From: Nostoc sp. NMS7
Lineage (GTDB): Bacteria; Cyanobacteriota; Cyanobacteriia; Cyanobacteriales; Nostocaceae
Reading direction: 5' to 3'
Assembly (NCBI RefSeq): GCF_017115085.1
Contig: NZ_JABXKJ010000129.1
Span: forward strand, 1 to 34,288
Length of the DNA: 34,288 nt
Below are positions 25,495 to 33,202 of the stretch, piece after piece. A model generated the notes under the pieces. The model made no database searches, was not told the DNA's origin, and worked only from the letters and a program-made list of their open reading frames with translations. The position numbers and the translations under genes were made by a program. Every line of letters begins with the position of its first letter. Within the stretch, counting starts at the first letter, position 1.

Positions 25495-25719
25495 CTGACA
25501 AAAGAGCAACCTTACTGTATTTAAAGGAACTTGCCAATCTCACTATTTAACTTTTCATCGCCGCCTTTTTTGATACATTAAATAGATAAAATAAGGCGCT
25601 CCTAAACCCGGATTTCTCACAAAGGTTTAAACGAGTAGCCCAAAACGCTTATGCCACTTAGACTTGAGATAAAATACGCCGTTCACATACTGTTGTGATT
25701 CGTGCAGTGTCTAAAACGC

Positions 25720-26754
25720 TCAAAATCTAAGCCTGATAAAGGTTTGGTAATAGCGATCGCAAAGCTTGTGAGAAATCCAGGCTAAAGCAGCAGTCACCAA
25801 ACCACAAGGTAATTCTGTTGGAGAAAATAAAGTCCTACCCAAAAAATCTGCTGCTGCTACCAATAATCCTCCGATTAAAGCGGCAACTGGTAGTAAGTTT
25901 TGATGTATTGACCCTACAAGTTTACGTGCCACATGGGGAGCCATTAAGCCAACGAAGCCAATTGTACCGGCGATCGCCACACTCGATCCCGCCAGCGCCA
26001 CACTTACCAACAATAATTTGCTCCTCTGCCATGTGACTCGGCTACCAAGTCCTTTAGCTATTGCATCACCTAGTTGCAGAGTATCAAGTTCACGCGCCAA
26101 CAGTAACGCCAAGGGAACGAAGATAACTATCCAAGGTAGCAGTTGCCAGACTTGTTCCCAACTTTTACCAGCAACACTACCCGCAAGCCACACCAGCGCT
26201 CTACTGACATCATTGATTTGACCGAAAGTCAACATCAAAGTCGTAAAAGCTCCCATAATTGCCGCGAGTGCTACTCCCACCAACACTAAACGTAGAGGTG
26301 ATTTTTCCCCCGTACCAGCTAGCAAATAGATAAGACAGGCCACAACAAAAGCACCACCAAAGGCCACTAGGGGCAAATACATCGTGGGTACAGTCGGAAA
26401 TAATACAATTAAGGTAACGGCTGCAAAGGCTGCACCTGCATTTACCCCAACGATGCCAGGGTCAGCTAAAGGATTACGTGTCAATCCTTGTAAAATTGCA
26501 CCAGCAACTGCCAAGCCTACTCCTACCAACCACGAGATTAATACTCTCGGTAAACGCAAAGTAACAACAACAAAGGGAGATTCTGGATCAAGTGTAGGTA
26601 AACTCAGAACAGCTTTTACTATGTCTACTGGTAAGACAGGATAATCTCCTAAACTGAGACTCATTCCCAAAACAGCGAGGGTTATTAATAGCACTACCAA
26701 CAATACTCTAGTTACAGACTCCTTGCCGAGTATTAAATTTTGAATTGTTATCAT
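25720..26754 (-). CDS. fecD: FecCD-family iron-siderophore ABC permease (FecD-like)
   Basis: ATG 26754 overlaps the TGA of the upstream permease (ATGA), so translation is coupled; the product is 344 residues. It has the family length and about ten hydrophobic segments, with [40 protein letters not shown] and [19 protein letters not shown] as conserved blocks. It forms half of the channel for ferric siderophores with a second FecC-type subunit and works with an ATPase such as the FecE at 5853. The gene looks intact; its partner is not. 225 bases separate it from the PhyH-type gene end, with nothing recognisable between. Confidence 0.9.
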   Translation of the reverse strand: MITIQNLILGKESVTRVLLVVLLITLAVLGMSLSLGDYPVLPVDIVKAVLSLPTLDPESPFVVVTLRLPRVLISWLVGVGLAVAGAILQGLTRNPLADPGIVGVNAGAAFAAVTLIVLFPTVPTMYLPLVAFGGAFVVACLIYLLAGTGEKSPLRLVLVGVALAAIMGAFTTLMLTFGQINDVSRALVWLAGSVAGKSWEQVWQLLPWIVIFVPLALLLARELDTLQLGDAIAKGLGSRVTWQRSKLLLVSVALAGSSVAIAGTIGFVGLMAPHVARKLVGSIHQNLLPVAALIGGLLVAAADFLGRTLFSPTELPCGLVTAALAWISHKLCDRYYQTFIRLRF

Positions 26755-27290
26755 CCTCTTTTTACCCGCCAACGCACTAGGTACAACAAAAATGGCGCTC
26801 CCAAAAGCGCTGTCATAACGCCAACAGGCAATTCTTGGGGTCTAATTAACCAACGGGCTGCTAAATCTGCCCATACTAGTAAATTTGCACCAAACACAGC
26901 CGCACAAGGTAATACCCAACGATAATCAACACCCATCACTCCCCGCGCTAGATGGGGAATTACCAGACCGACAAAGCCGATAGGCCCTGCTAGTGCTACA
27001 GCACTTCCCGCTAATATGACAACGCTTGATGCTGTTGCCAACTTGATCCAACCTGTTTGCTGACCTAAGCCTGTGGCTACTGATTCTCCTAAACTAAGAA
27101 CATTAATCTGTCTACTCAAGGCAAAAGCTGTTAATAACCCCACTATCATCCAGGGCAGCACAGTCAGGAATAGATTGAAGTCTCGTCCGGCTAGAGAACC
27201 TGCTAGCCAGAAGCGGACTTCTTCAAGAGTGCGCTCACTCAAAATCAGTACACCTGTGGTAATTGAAGATAGCAAGGCAGTAAGAGTCCA
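26751..27290 (-). pseudogene. fecC: FecC-like ABC permease, 5' half deleted at IS5 junction
   Basis: The C-terminal half of a FecCD permease remains: [60 protein letters not shown] and [19 protein letters not shown] full subunit is about 340 residues; about 180 are left. Upstream of about 27283-27290 the frame passes into antisense IS5-type transposase sequence ([17 protein letters not shown]), which is not permease. The end overlaps fecD by four bases, showing the original fecC-fecD pairing. Whether an internal start makes a partial protein is unknown; it would lack about half the membrane helices. Confidence 0.85.
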
Positions 27291-27963
27291 ATGGCGAGCC
27301 TTACCCGGTGATTTTCCTGTGTGGCAGACAGTGTACACCTATTTTCGCAATTGGCGCAAAGATGGGACGTGGTTGACAATTCATGATAGTCTGCGAGACT
27401 GGATTCGGATTGAACAGGAGCGCCATCCAAGTCCGTCGGAGGCGATTATCGACAGTCAAAGTGTGAAAAGTGCCGCGATGGTAAGTCAATCCGTAGGCTT
27501 TGATGCAGGCAAGAAAATCAAGGGCCGCAAACGATTTATGACGGTCGATACCTTGGGGTTAGTTTTGCGAGTCTTGGTTACCGCAGCAAGTGTCGGTGAG
27601 CGTGAAGGAGGTAAGCAAGTTCTCAAAAGAGTTAAGCAGTCTCAAGATCAGGTATTTCGCTTGACAACCATTTGGGTAGATGGCGGCTTTGATGGTGAGC
27701 CTTTCATGCAGTGGGTAATGAACTTTTGCCGATGGATTGTGCAGGTGGTTCTGCGACCAGAACAAACTAAGGGCTTTGTGTTACTCAAAAAACGTTGGGT
27801 GGTCGAGCGCACTTTCGGTTGGCTGATGGGGTATCGGCGATTGACCAGAGATTATGAGTTATTACCCGAAACTTCAGAAACCTTTATCTACCTTGCTATG
27901 ATCCGTATTATGGTGAGGCGGCTAGGATAAAATTTGACCCCTAAAAACTTTTCAAACACCCTC
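27283..27963 (+). mobile_element. IS5-family insertion sequence, left end missing
   Basis: The transposase frame (to 27930) reads [48 protein letters not shown] (first Asp), [10 protein letters not shown] (second Asp), [20 protein letters not shown] (Glu) and ends [10 protein letters not shown]. These are the DDE signatures of IS5-family transposases. The first 40-50 residues of the usual protein and the left terminal repeat are missing. A right terminal repeat ends near 27963: on the minus strand GAGGGTGTTTGAAAAGTTTT. The open frame extends left to 27073 only because the antisense of the permease happens to lack stops. Loss of both the IS left end and the permease 5' half points to a deletion after insertion. 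Confidence 0.85.
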
Positions 27964-28253
27964 TAAGCTGAAAATACGAATGTAGTGTTTTTGTGGACGA
28001 AAAATATGTATGTTCATGGATAATTTAAATGCTTAGGTAAATTTGAGTTTGAATTTCATGGCGATATTTCAAACCTTGTAGCCTTGTTACTGAAAATTTT
28101 GACTATTGTGTTTTTTATCAAGGATACATAGCTCAAGTTAATATGTAGCAGATATAGCAAATTGTCATTAATTGTATAGTTTCCAGAAAGTATACCAGTT
28201 AAATTGGTAAAAATGACAGCCTAAAAAGGTAAAATAGGGGCACAGTATTACTG

Positions 28254-28392
28254 CTAATGGCAGTGGGACTGGAAATGGAAATGGTAATGGTATTGGTCTT
28301 GACAGTGGTAGAACCGTTGCCACAGCACTTAGAACTCCCAAGGCAGTTTATTATCAGTCATGGGTCGAACCAAAGCCTGTTGGTTGTAACTA
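28254..28392 (+). pseudogene. Fragment resembling the Gly-rich region of TonB
   Basis: The frame ANGSGTGNGNGNGIGLDSGR continues TVATALRTPKAVYYQ and stops at 28390-28392. It recalls the TonB at 4080-5729, whose Gly-rich part ends GRNGSTVATSSRTPRVNAG. A TAG lies just upstream at about 28236, so nothing else of the gene remains in frame. The rest of the gap 27964-28488 shows only AT-rich DNA. Confidence 0.45.
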
Positions 28393-28488
28393 GATTAGTT
28401 TCAGTAATTATATTGTAAACTTTCGTTATGGAAATGTGGTTAATTTTACATAAATTCACTACATTAAGAAAAGATATTGTAGTGGTTA

Positions 28489-28833
28489 AGCAATGCTCTC
28501 GATTTAATGAGAGATATGAGTGAATTTATTTCAACAGCAACTGGAGAGCGTTGTAAAATTTTGGTGCGAGAGCGTAATTACATTCTCAAAGCTTACCGCA
28601 GGCGGCTATTAAACTATCAATTAGTCGCGGCACATCAGCTACCGCTTGGTAGCGGAGCAGTTGAAAGTTTAATTCGTCAGGCTGTTAATCTTCGTATGAA
28701 GGGTAACAGTAAGTTTTGGCTTCAAAATAACTCAGAGATTATGTTACATCTGCGATGTCAATGGATAGCTGGAAGTTGGGACAATTTTTGTAACTCTATT
28801 TTTAATTCTTTCCTTAATAGGTGCAGTGCTTAA
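28489..28833 (+). pseudogene. C-terminal remnant of a transposase related to 2016-3488
   Basis: From 28495 the translation ALDLMRDMSEFIS, VRERNYILKAYRRRLLNY and LPLGSGAVESLIRQAVNLRM parallels the last 113 residues of the element at 2016-3488. The shared bases run past the stop (AAATTTTATAC), so the right part of the element was preserved and the left two thirds lost. No start of its own; not expected to be functional. Confidence 0.8.
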
Positions 28834-28990
28834 AAATTTTATACGCAGTCGTTACAACAGGGAAATAGTCTGCTAGGCCGCTTTGCCGACTTGTTAATAG
28901 AACGCTTTTCCGAATTGTGGAGACTGCCGTTGCAGAAGGAAATACGAATTTTTACCCAAATACTGTTCTGAAATGTAGCAAGATCCCGTA

Positions 28991-29052
28991 CCGCTTCCCT
29001 AGAGGACGCTACGCGAACGTGGAAGCAAGCTATGCATAGCGTCTTCGACGGG
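28991..29052. repeat. Hairpin-type small dispersed repeat
   Basis: The stretch contains GACGCTACGCG and the complementary arm CATAGCGTC around GGAAGCAAGCTA. The core GTGGAAGCAAGCTA recurs at 33610-33623 with a similar GCAGCGTCT following. This fits the hairpin repeats scattered in Nostocales genomes. The gap 28834-29081 shows nothing else. Confidence 0.6.
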
Positions 29053-29081
29053 ACTTCCAGAAAATAAAATATACAGTTAAT

Positions 29082-29100
29082 GAAAATGATAATCATTGTT
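29082..29100. promoter_or_regulatory. Fur box with perfect consensus core
   Basis: GAAAATGATAATCATTGTT matches the classical 19-base Fur consensus at 16 positions and its 13-base core AATGATAATCATT (29085-29097) exactly. It is the best Fur box in the window. To the right lies only a ModA-like scrap, to the left a transposase remnant, so the gene it once controlled seems to be lost. Confidence 0.6.
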
Positions 29101-29201
29101 ATGTCAAGACCTATTAAAAGTGCGTCAAGTGGCTATTGGTGATCCTAGTGTTGTTCCAGCAGGAGTATCTCAACTCCTGCGTCTTAACAACTGCAATCTT
29201 A
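29096..29201 (+). pseudogene. Scrap of a ModA-like molybdate-binding protein
   Basis: In one frame the DNA reads LLKVRQVAIGDPSVVPAG, close to the ModA hallmark VxxIAIGxPxxVPAG that precedes the C-terminal lobe. Frame and similarity fade after about 29165. The open frame runs on to 29284 without further likeness. No start, no signal peptide and no N-terminal domain are present. The scrap lies next to the consensus Fur box and convergent to modD. Confidence 0.45.
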
Positions 29202-29227
29202 AGTATCAAACTAAATATAAGAATGCA

Positions 29228-30079
29228 CTACTGTGCCATCGTCATTTTGACTGCAATATCGCACGGTTTACCAAAGTACGGTGAACTTGTCACTAAAATA
29301 TCTACACCAGTGCTAGCATAATCCTTTATATTTTCAGAGGTAATACCACCAGCAGCTGCTAGTTTTAAGTTTGGATATTGCTGCTTCAACTTCAAAACTA
29401 GAGTCTCAAGGTCTGGTAGGGGAATTTTATCAAACTGAATTAAATCTACACCTGCTTGAACAGCCATCCAAGCATCTTTTGCTGTATCTACTTCAACGCA
29501 AATACGTTGTTCTGGAAACTGTCGTCGCAGTTCATTCATGCGCTCAATTAGTCCAACTATACCTCCCAGGAATATCAGGTGTTGGTTAAAAATCAGAACT
29601 GTTTCAGATAATCCTAAGCGATGAAAAAAGCCCCCGCCAGCTAGAACTGCTTTGATGGAAAGCGCTCTAGTACCTGGAAAACATTTACGAGTAGTCACGA
29701 TAGAAACAGACTGATTTACTGTTTTAGCAGTATCTACTAATACTCTTGTACGCGAAGCAATGCCAGAGGCGTATTCCATCAAATTTAAAGCAACTCTCCA
29801 GCCACTGTGCAAAGCGATTGCTGTGCCACTAGCTTGAAGAATTAATTGCTTTTCCTGGCAGACTGTACCACTTTCGACTTGATAATGAACTTCGGCACCA
29901 CAATATTTTAATACTCTGGCTGCTTCTTCAGTAGCGCAAATGGTCATCGGATGACGGGTAGAAAACTCGATTTCACCAGGTTGCTTCCCAATACCAAGTC
30001 CGTAGGTTGTCAAATCTAGGTAGGGAACATCTTCCTGAATTAACTTAGCGATCGCCTCATCTGAGAAGAAAACACTCAT
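29228..30079 (-). CDS. modD: ModD protein, NadC-like phosphoribosyltransferase fold
   Basis: ATG 30079 gives 283 residues (an ATG at 30103 adds eight). ModD proteins resemble quinolinate phosphoribosyltransferase and are found in molybdate transport operons; their reaction is not established. Matching blocks are LIQEDVPYLDLTTYGLGI near the N-terminus, ASGIASRTRVLV, TRKCFPGTRALSIKAVLAGG with FFHRLGLSETVLIFNQH, VEVDTAKDAWMAVQAGVDLI and KLAAAGGITSENIKDYASTG. The HRLGLS-type segment favours ModD over NadC. It is divergent from the third oxygenase gene, with 267 bases between start codons, and has no intact mod transporter gene beside it. Confidence 0.8.
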   Translation of the reverse strand: MSVFFSDEAIAKLIQEDVPYLDLTTYGLGIGKQPGEIEFSTRHPMTICATEEAARVLKYCGAEVHYQVESGTVCQEKQLILQASGTAIALHSGWRVALNLMEYASGIASRTRVLVDTAKTVNQSVSIVTTRKCFPGTRALSIKAVLAGGGFFHRLGLSETVLIFNQHLIFLGGIVGLIERMNELRRQFPEQRICVEVDTAKDAWMAVQAGVDLIQFDKIPLPDLETLVLKLKQQYPNLKLAAAGGITSENIKDYASTGVDILVTSSPYFGKPCDIAVKMTMAQ

Positions 30080-30178
30080 TTTAGTTTTATGATCAGCTGA
30101 CAAATAAATAGCTCAATCAAGATTCCCACTCAACCTAATCTCATTCAGTTGTAGGAATTGTAATAATTACTACTATTC

Positions 30179-30193
30179 TCCCAAATAGTTGGT
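30179..30193. promoter_or_regulatory. Degenerate ACCAA-N5 palindrome between modD and oxygenase
   Basis: On the minus strand ACCAACTATTTGGGA shares its first ten bases with the exact site at 24533, but the right arm is off by one base. The intergenic region (30080-30346) otherwise shows AT-rich DNA only. Confidence 0.25.
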
Positions 30194-30346
30194 AACAAAA
30201 TAACTTTGTTAAGAAAGAATATATACCTCAGTCGCCAAAATTAGTTAAATGCTGAAATTGGAAACTATTGACTTATAATATTAAGTTTGAATTTAGCAAT
30301 CATACAGATAGTGTAAATTACAAACATAATCCAAAGAAGATTGAGA

Positions 30347-31075
30347 ATGCTAAATTTAGATGCCATTGCTCATACAAGAATGCAATCAGTTCCATATAGT
30401 TATGCTGTGATAGAGAATTTGTTGCCCAAAGCAGCTAGCTTGGAACTTGCTGCCAGCTTTCCCCAGGAACAGTTTCGCTTATCAACGGGGGAAGGATATG
30501 GGTATCTTTGGAGTGATATGCTTGCTAGTAATGAGGATATTGCTTTGATGTACAAATTTTGCGATGCCTGCGGCGGGCGTAGCCATCGCGCCAGTCCTGA
30601 GTTGTCAGATCGTTGGCGCGATCGCATTGCACAAGGAAGATTATCTTCTAATCTTGGTAATCTCAGCAGTATTTGGCGACAAATGATAGAAGAACTGTGG
30701 ACACCTTCTTACCGTCAAGCCTTAACACAGATGTCTGGGGTGGAATTGAAAGACTGTGCAATGGTGATTGGGTTTCGTCGATATAATCTAGGTCACTGTC
30801 ATCGCCCTCATACTGATGAACCATCGAAAGCTTTGACTCATTTGCTATTTTTCAATGAACAATGGCCTATGGATTGGGGTGGTTGTTTGCGAATTCTCTT
30901 GGACGAAAAACCAGAATCTGTCTTCCAAGATATTGCACCACTGAACCAGTTTTCGGCTGTGATTGTGCGCTCAGATAATTCCTGGCATATGGTAACTCCA
31001 GTAGCATCGACTGCACTACAGTGCCGATTGGCTCTCAGGATTGCTTTTTTTCACAATCTCGATGCAGGTGCTTAG
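30347..31075 (+). CDS. Fe(II)/2-oxoglutarate-dependent oxygenase, P4H-like (copy 3), with in-frame repeat
   Basis: This is a 242-residue paralogue of the two oxygenases at 11093 and 11806, recognised by MLNLDAI at the start, WGGCLRILLDEKPESVFQ and the catalytic set H155-x-D157 (RPHTDEPS), H214 (NSWHMVTP) and R231 (RIAFF). A TTG start at 30341 is possible, but ATG 30347 aligns with the paralogues. Residues 72-82 (CDACGGRSHRA) are encoded by a hairpin-type dispersed repeat at 30561-30589 that keeps the frame; the paralogues lack this insert. It lies outside the conserved core, so activity may be kept. It is divergent from modD. Confidence 0.8.
   Translation: MLNLDAIAHTRMQSVPYSYAVIENLLPKAASLELAASFPQEQFRLSTGEGYGYLWSDMLASNEDIALMYKFCDACGGRSHRASPELSDRWRDRIAQGRLSSNLGNLSSIWRQMIEELWTPSYRQALTQMSGVELKDCAMVIGFRRYNLGHCHRPHTDEPSKALTHLLFFNEQWPMDWGGCLRILLDEKPESVFQDIAPLNQFSAVIVRSDNSWHMVTPVASTALQCRLALRIAFFHNLDAGA
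30561..30589 (+). repeat. 29-bp hairpin repeat inside an oxygenase gene
   Basis: The 29 bases begin GCGATGCC and end GCCATCGC. They are close to 1835-1863 and to the reverse complement of 3694-3722. Here the repeat is read in frame as part of a protein. Confidence 0.7.
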
Positions 31076-31111
31076 TCGATAGTAAAAATCCAATCCCTAC
31101 GCAAAAGGCGA

Positions 31112-32295
31112 TGGGAGCATCCCACTTTTTATTTAGCGAGCAAAGATTAATCCATTAAGATAGGCGCAACGGTGAGCAAGGACTTGAGGAACGTTATCAA
31201 TATTCCATTGTGCGCCGGAAATTTTAGTTCGACGGTCAATCTGTTTCACGGTAGATTCAATAGCGCCAGAGCCAATAGAACAAATTTCTTCAGCTTGATA
31301 ATACTGATAATTGATTATACGGTGTCGATGTTTCTCAAGGTAGGCACAAAAGTTCTCTGCTTGTTTGAGCTTGCAGTTAGCGAAGATAGCGAGCGCATCA
31401 TCAACTTTCCCTTTCCAGAGCAGCCCTTTGACGGTATTTATTCTTTGCATCGAACCGCCAACTTTATGGAGATTCTCCATCAGATGGAACCAATCAAGTA
31501 TTTCGCGTCGCTCAAGTTCTGGTTTGAACTCCCGAACTATATTCCAAATACCATCATGTCCGTCCCCAAGACATGTAAGAATTGGAGCCAAGGGTTGGTT
31601 GTTGACCCAATCAATTACGAGATTATTTTCTTGAAATGAAGCCGCCATTGCTTGTAAGTCGTGTAAGCGGACAGCTTTGTAACCTTTCCAGTCACATGGT
31701 TTGCCAATTGGTGTACGAATCCGGATATTTCCTCCATCAACACTCAATTCCTCAACAGTTGACTGTACTTCTGGTAATTCAAAATTTTGATGATGTACCA
31801 GTCGTTGTTGAACGCTTTTGGAGACTTCTATCCCTGTTGCATATTTTACATCTTCTGCTGCACGTTGGTATGATACTGAAGCGCTCGCTCTTAAACAACA
31901 TGCCTCTAAATATGGGCTTAATTGGCTATGTGGTTTGAGTTCTAGCTTTTGTGCTTGAGAACTTGTAACTAGTAGTTTTCCAATGATACTTTTTATTTCT
32001 CGTCTGTGTCCTGTGTTTTCTCCTGTGACATTTTCGATAAAAAACACCTACTTCTGGCATTATATGTTCCTGCATTTGACTGCGTACTACTTGTTCAATT
32101 TTCCCTAAGCTTGTTAGTTCCTCAATTGGAGCGTCTTTGTAGAGTATTTTAGCGATCGCACGAGCGTGTTCGATTAAAAGTTGGTTTTCTTCTTCAGTCA
32201 TGACGGCTCCCATTAACACGATCCCGTGGATTATTCCTTTACCTTCTCATGTTTTATTTACTTTTTTTGGAAGAATAAAAACTGGGATGCTCCCA
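31112..32295 (-). mobile_element. ISKra4-like insertion sequence with 22-bp terminal inverted repeats
   Basis: The left end (31112-31133) and the reverse complement of the right end (32274-32295) agree at 21 of 22 bases: both begin TGGGAGCATCCCA, differ once, then TTTTTATT. The first 13 bases of each end are themselves palindromic (TGGGA-GCA-TCCCA). The element is 1184 bases and contains one transposase gene. No target duplication is seen in the flanks. It sits in the small gene that starts at 32440. Confidence 0.8.
31133..32201 (-). pseudogene. ISKra4-family transposase, split by a +1 frame change
   Basis: The first part (from ATG 32201, MTEEENQLLIEHARAIAKIL) runs to the GTTTTTT tract near 32040; the rest (IENVTGENTGHRREIKSIIG onward) is in the next frame. 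Family markers are ELSVDGGNIRIR (first Asp), LGDGHDGIWNI (second Asp), ILDWFHLMENLHKVG and IGSGAIESTVKQIDRRTKIS with QWNIDNVPQVLAHRCAYLNG. Joining needs one T to be skipped in a run of six. That could be a mutation or programmed slippage; the short run makes mutation more likely. The stop lies at 31133-31135, touching the left terminal repeat. Confidence 0.75.
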
Positions 32296-32440
32296 ACGGA
32301 CACTTGCAGCCCAATTCTGATTCCAAAGAAGTAATATCAAGTCCAAATTCACCGCAAACAGTATCAAAAATTTCCCCAGAAGTTAACTCTAAATTCGCGT
32401 CTAATTCCTTAACTCGTGATTCAATTTTGGCTTGTTCCAT
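32296..32440 (-). pseudogene. Small hypothetical gene interrupted by the ISKra4-like element
   Basis: From ATG 32440 the frame reads MEQAKIESRVKELDANLEL, a helix-prone acidic start, then SGEIFDTVCGEFGLDITSLE and a Cys pair (GCKCPL) before the IS end. If the IS is removed, the frame resumes at 31111 and stops five codons later (TAG at 31095-31097), giving a protein of 53 residues, so the insertion hit the last codons. With the IS in place the frame reads on into the element and ends at 32258. It overlaps the upstream gene by 40 bases. No family was recognised. Confidence 0.45.
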
Positions 32441-32724
32441 AATGTTTCTAAATTAGATTGTTCGGATTTAATTACAATTTCTTCTGCGTATCTTCTAGCT
32501 AATGTTACCAAATACGGTTGTGAATAGCTTTTGGCAATTCCCCTGTAATACTCAATCCCATTCCAAATAAATCTTAAATAAGTGTAGGATCTTTCACCTT
32601 TTTCAGAATAAACAAGCACAAAACAGTGTGGAGTTGCAACTTGCCCTTTGGCATAATTTCGGCCGTCTTCCCACTCAATATCCCAGATACCATAAGTTTT
32701 GATGTTTGATTTTTTGTTGTTCAT
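32401..32724 (-). CDS. Hypothetical protein, 107 residues
   Basis: The product begins MNNKKSNIKTYGIWDIEWED, has aromatic-rich beta-like stretches (RFIWNGIEYYRGIAKSY) and a helical C-terminus. No family was recognised. Its ATG overlaps the TGA of the upstream small frame (ATGA), and its 3' end overlaps the next gene by 40 bases, so it sits in a tightly packed leftward block typical of plasmid genes. Confidence 0.55.
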   Translation of the reverse strand: MNNKKSNIKTYGIWDIEWEDGRNYAKGQVATPHCFVLVYSEKGERSYTYLRFIWNGIEYYRGIAKSYSQPYLVTLARRYAEEIVIKSEQSNLETLWNKPKLNHELRN

Positions 32725-32901
32725 AAGATACCTTCAATAAATTTAGCTACTTCTTCACTTGAAAGGTTCCCACTTAATCTTAGTCCCATAGACAACTCTA
32801 TTGCCCCATGACCTCGTGTTTGCGGGTGCTTGTCCAAATCGCTGCAAATTGAGTCAATCGCGTCTCCCGCTTGACCTAATTCCCTTTTTGTTTTAATTAA
32901 C
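32721..32901 (-). CDS. Small ORF without a standard start
   Basis: An open frame of 59 codons ends in a TGA overlapping the ATG of the next gene. The sequence TKRELGQAGDAIDSICSDLD followed by HPQTRGHGAIELSMGLRLSG looks like real protein (balanced composition, SSEEVAKFIEGIL at the end). It has no ATG or GTG near its front: the choices are TTG well inside or an ATT next to the stop of the upstream 63-codon gene. It may be the second half of that gene after a frame change. Confidence 0.4.
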
Positions 32902-33088
32902 TAAATCTAGCTAAATCTTTAAAACTTGCTATAGCTTCTCTAATGCAATCTTGAAAAGTGCCACAGTAATCATGCCCTAAATTAAAACTTGGATTATCAA
33001 AAAACCTTATTTCTAATACATGAGTATCATCAGGATGGCAATTAGATTTTCTGATTCGTGCTACTAAATTCCCTAAAAATATTAGCAT
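32897..33088 (-). CDS. Hypothetical protein, 63 residues
   Basis: The product MLIFLGNLVARIRKSNCHPD continues with VLEIRFFDNPSFNLGHDYCG and ends IASFKDLARFS. No family was recognised. Its stop overlaps the beginning of the downstream open frame at 32721-32901. Support comes from strand, packing and sensible composition only. Confidence 0.4.
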   Translation of the reverse strand: MLIFLGNLVARIRKSNCHPDDTHVLEIRFFDNPSFNLGHDYCGTFQDCIREAIASFKDLARFS

Positions 33089-33202
33089 TGTTCAAATTCC
33101 TTTTTCGTCACTTGATACTTAAAACTACTAAAATTAATGTATCAATAATCATGATTGATTTCCTGTCCAAGGATTTAAAGCACTCCGAGAAATATTTTGG
33201 CT

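Noticed and set aside
27073..27282. N-terminal extension of the IS5 transposase frame
   Set aside because: It is the antisense of the FecC-like permease that happens to be open; the translated sequence has no transposase likeness before [10 protein letters not shown].
28839..29096. 85-codon minus-strand frame reading away from the Fur box
   Set aside because: It consists mainly of translated dispersed repeat, has no family likeness, and its composition is not protein-like.
31100..32305. Target site duplication around the ISKra4-like element
   Set aside because: The flanking bases (ending GGCGA on the left, starting ACGGA on the right) do not repeat each other.
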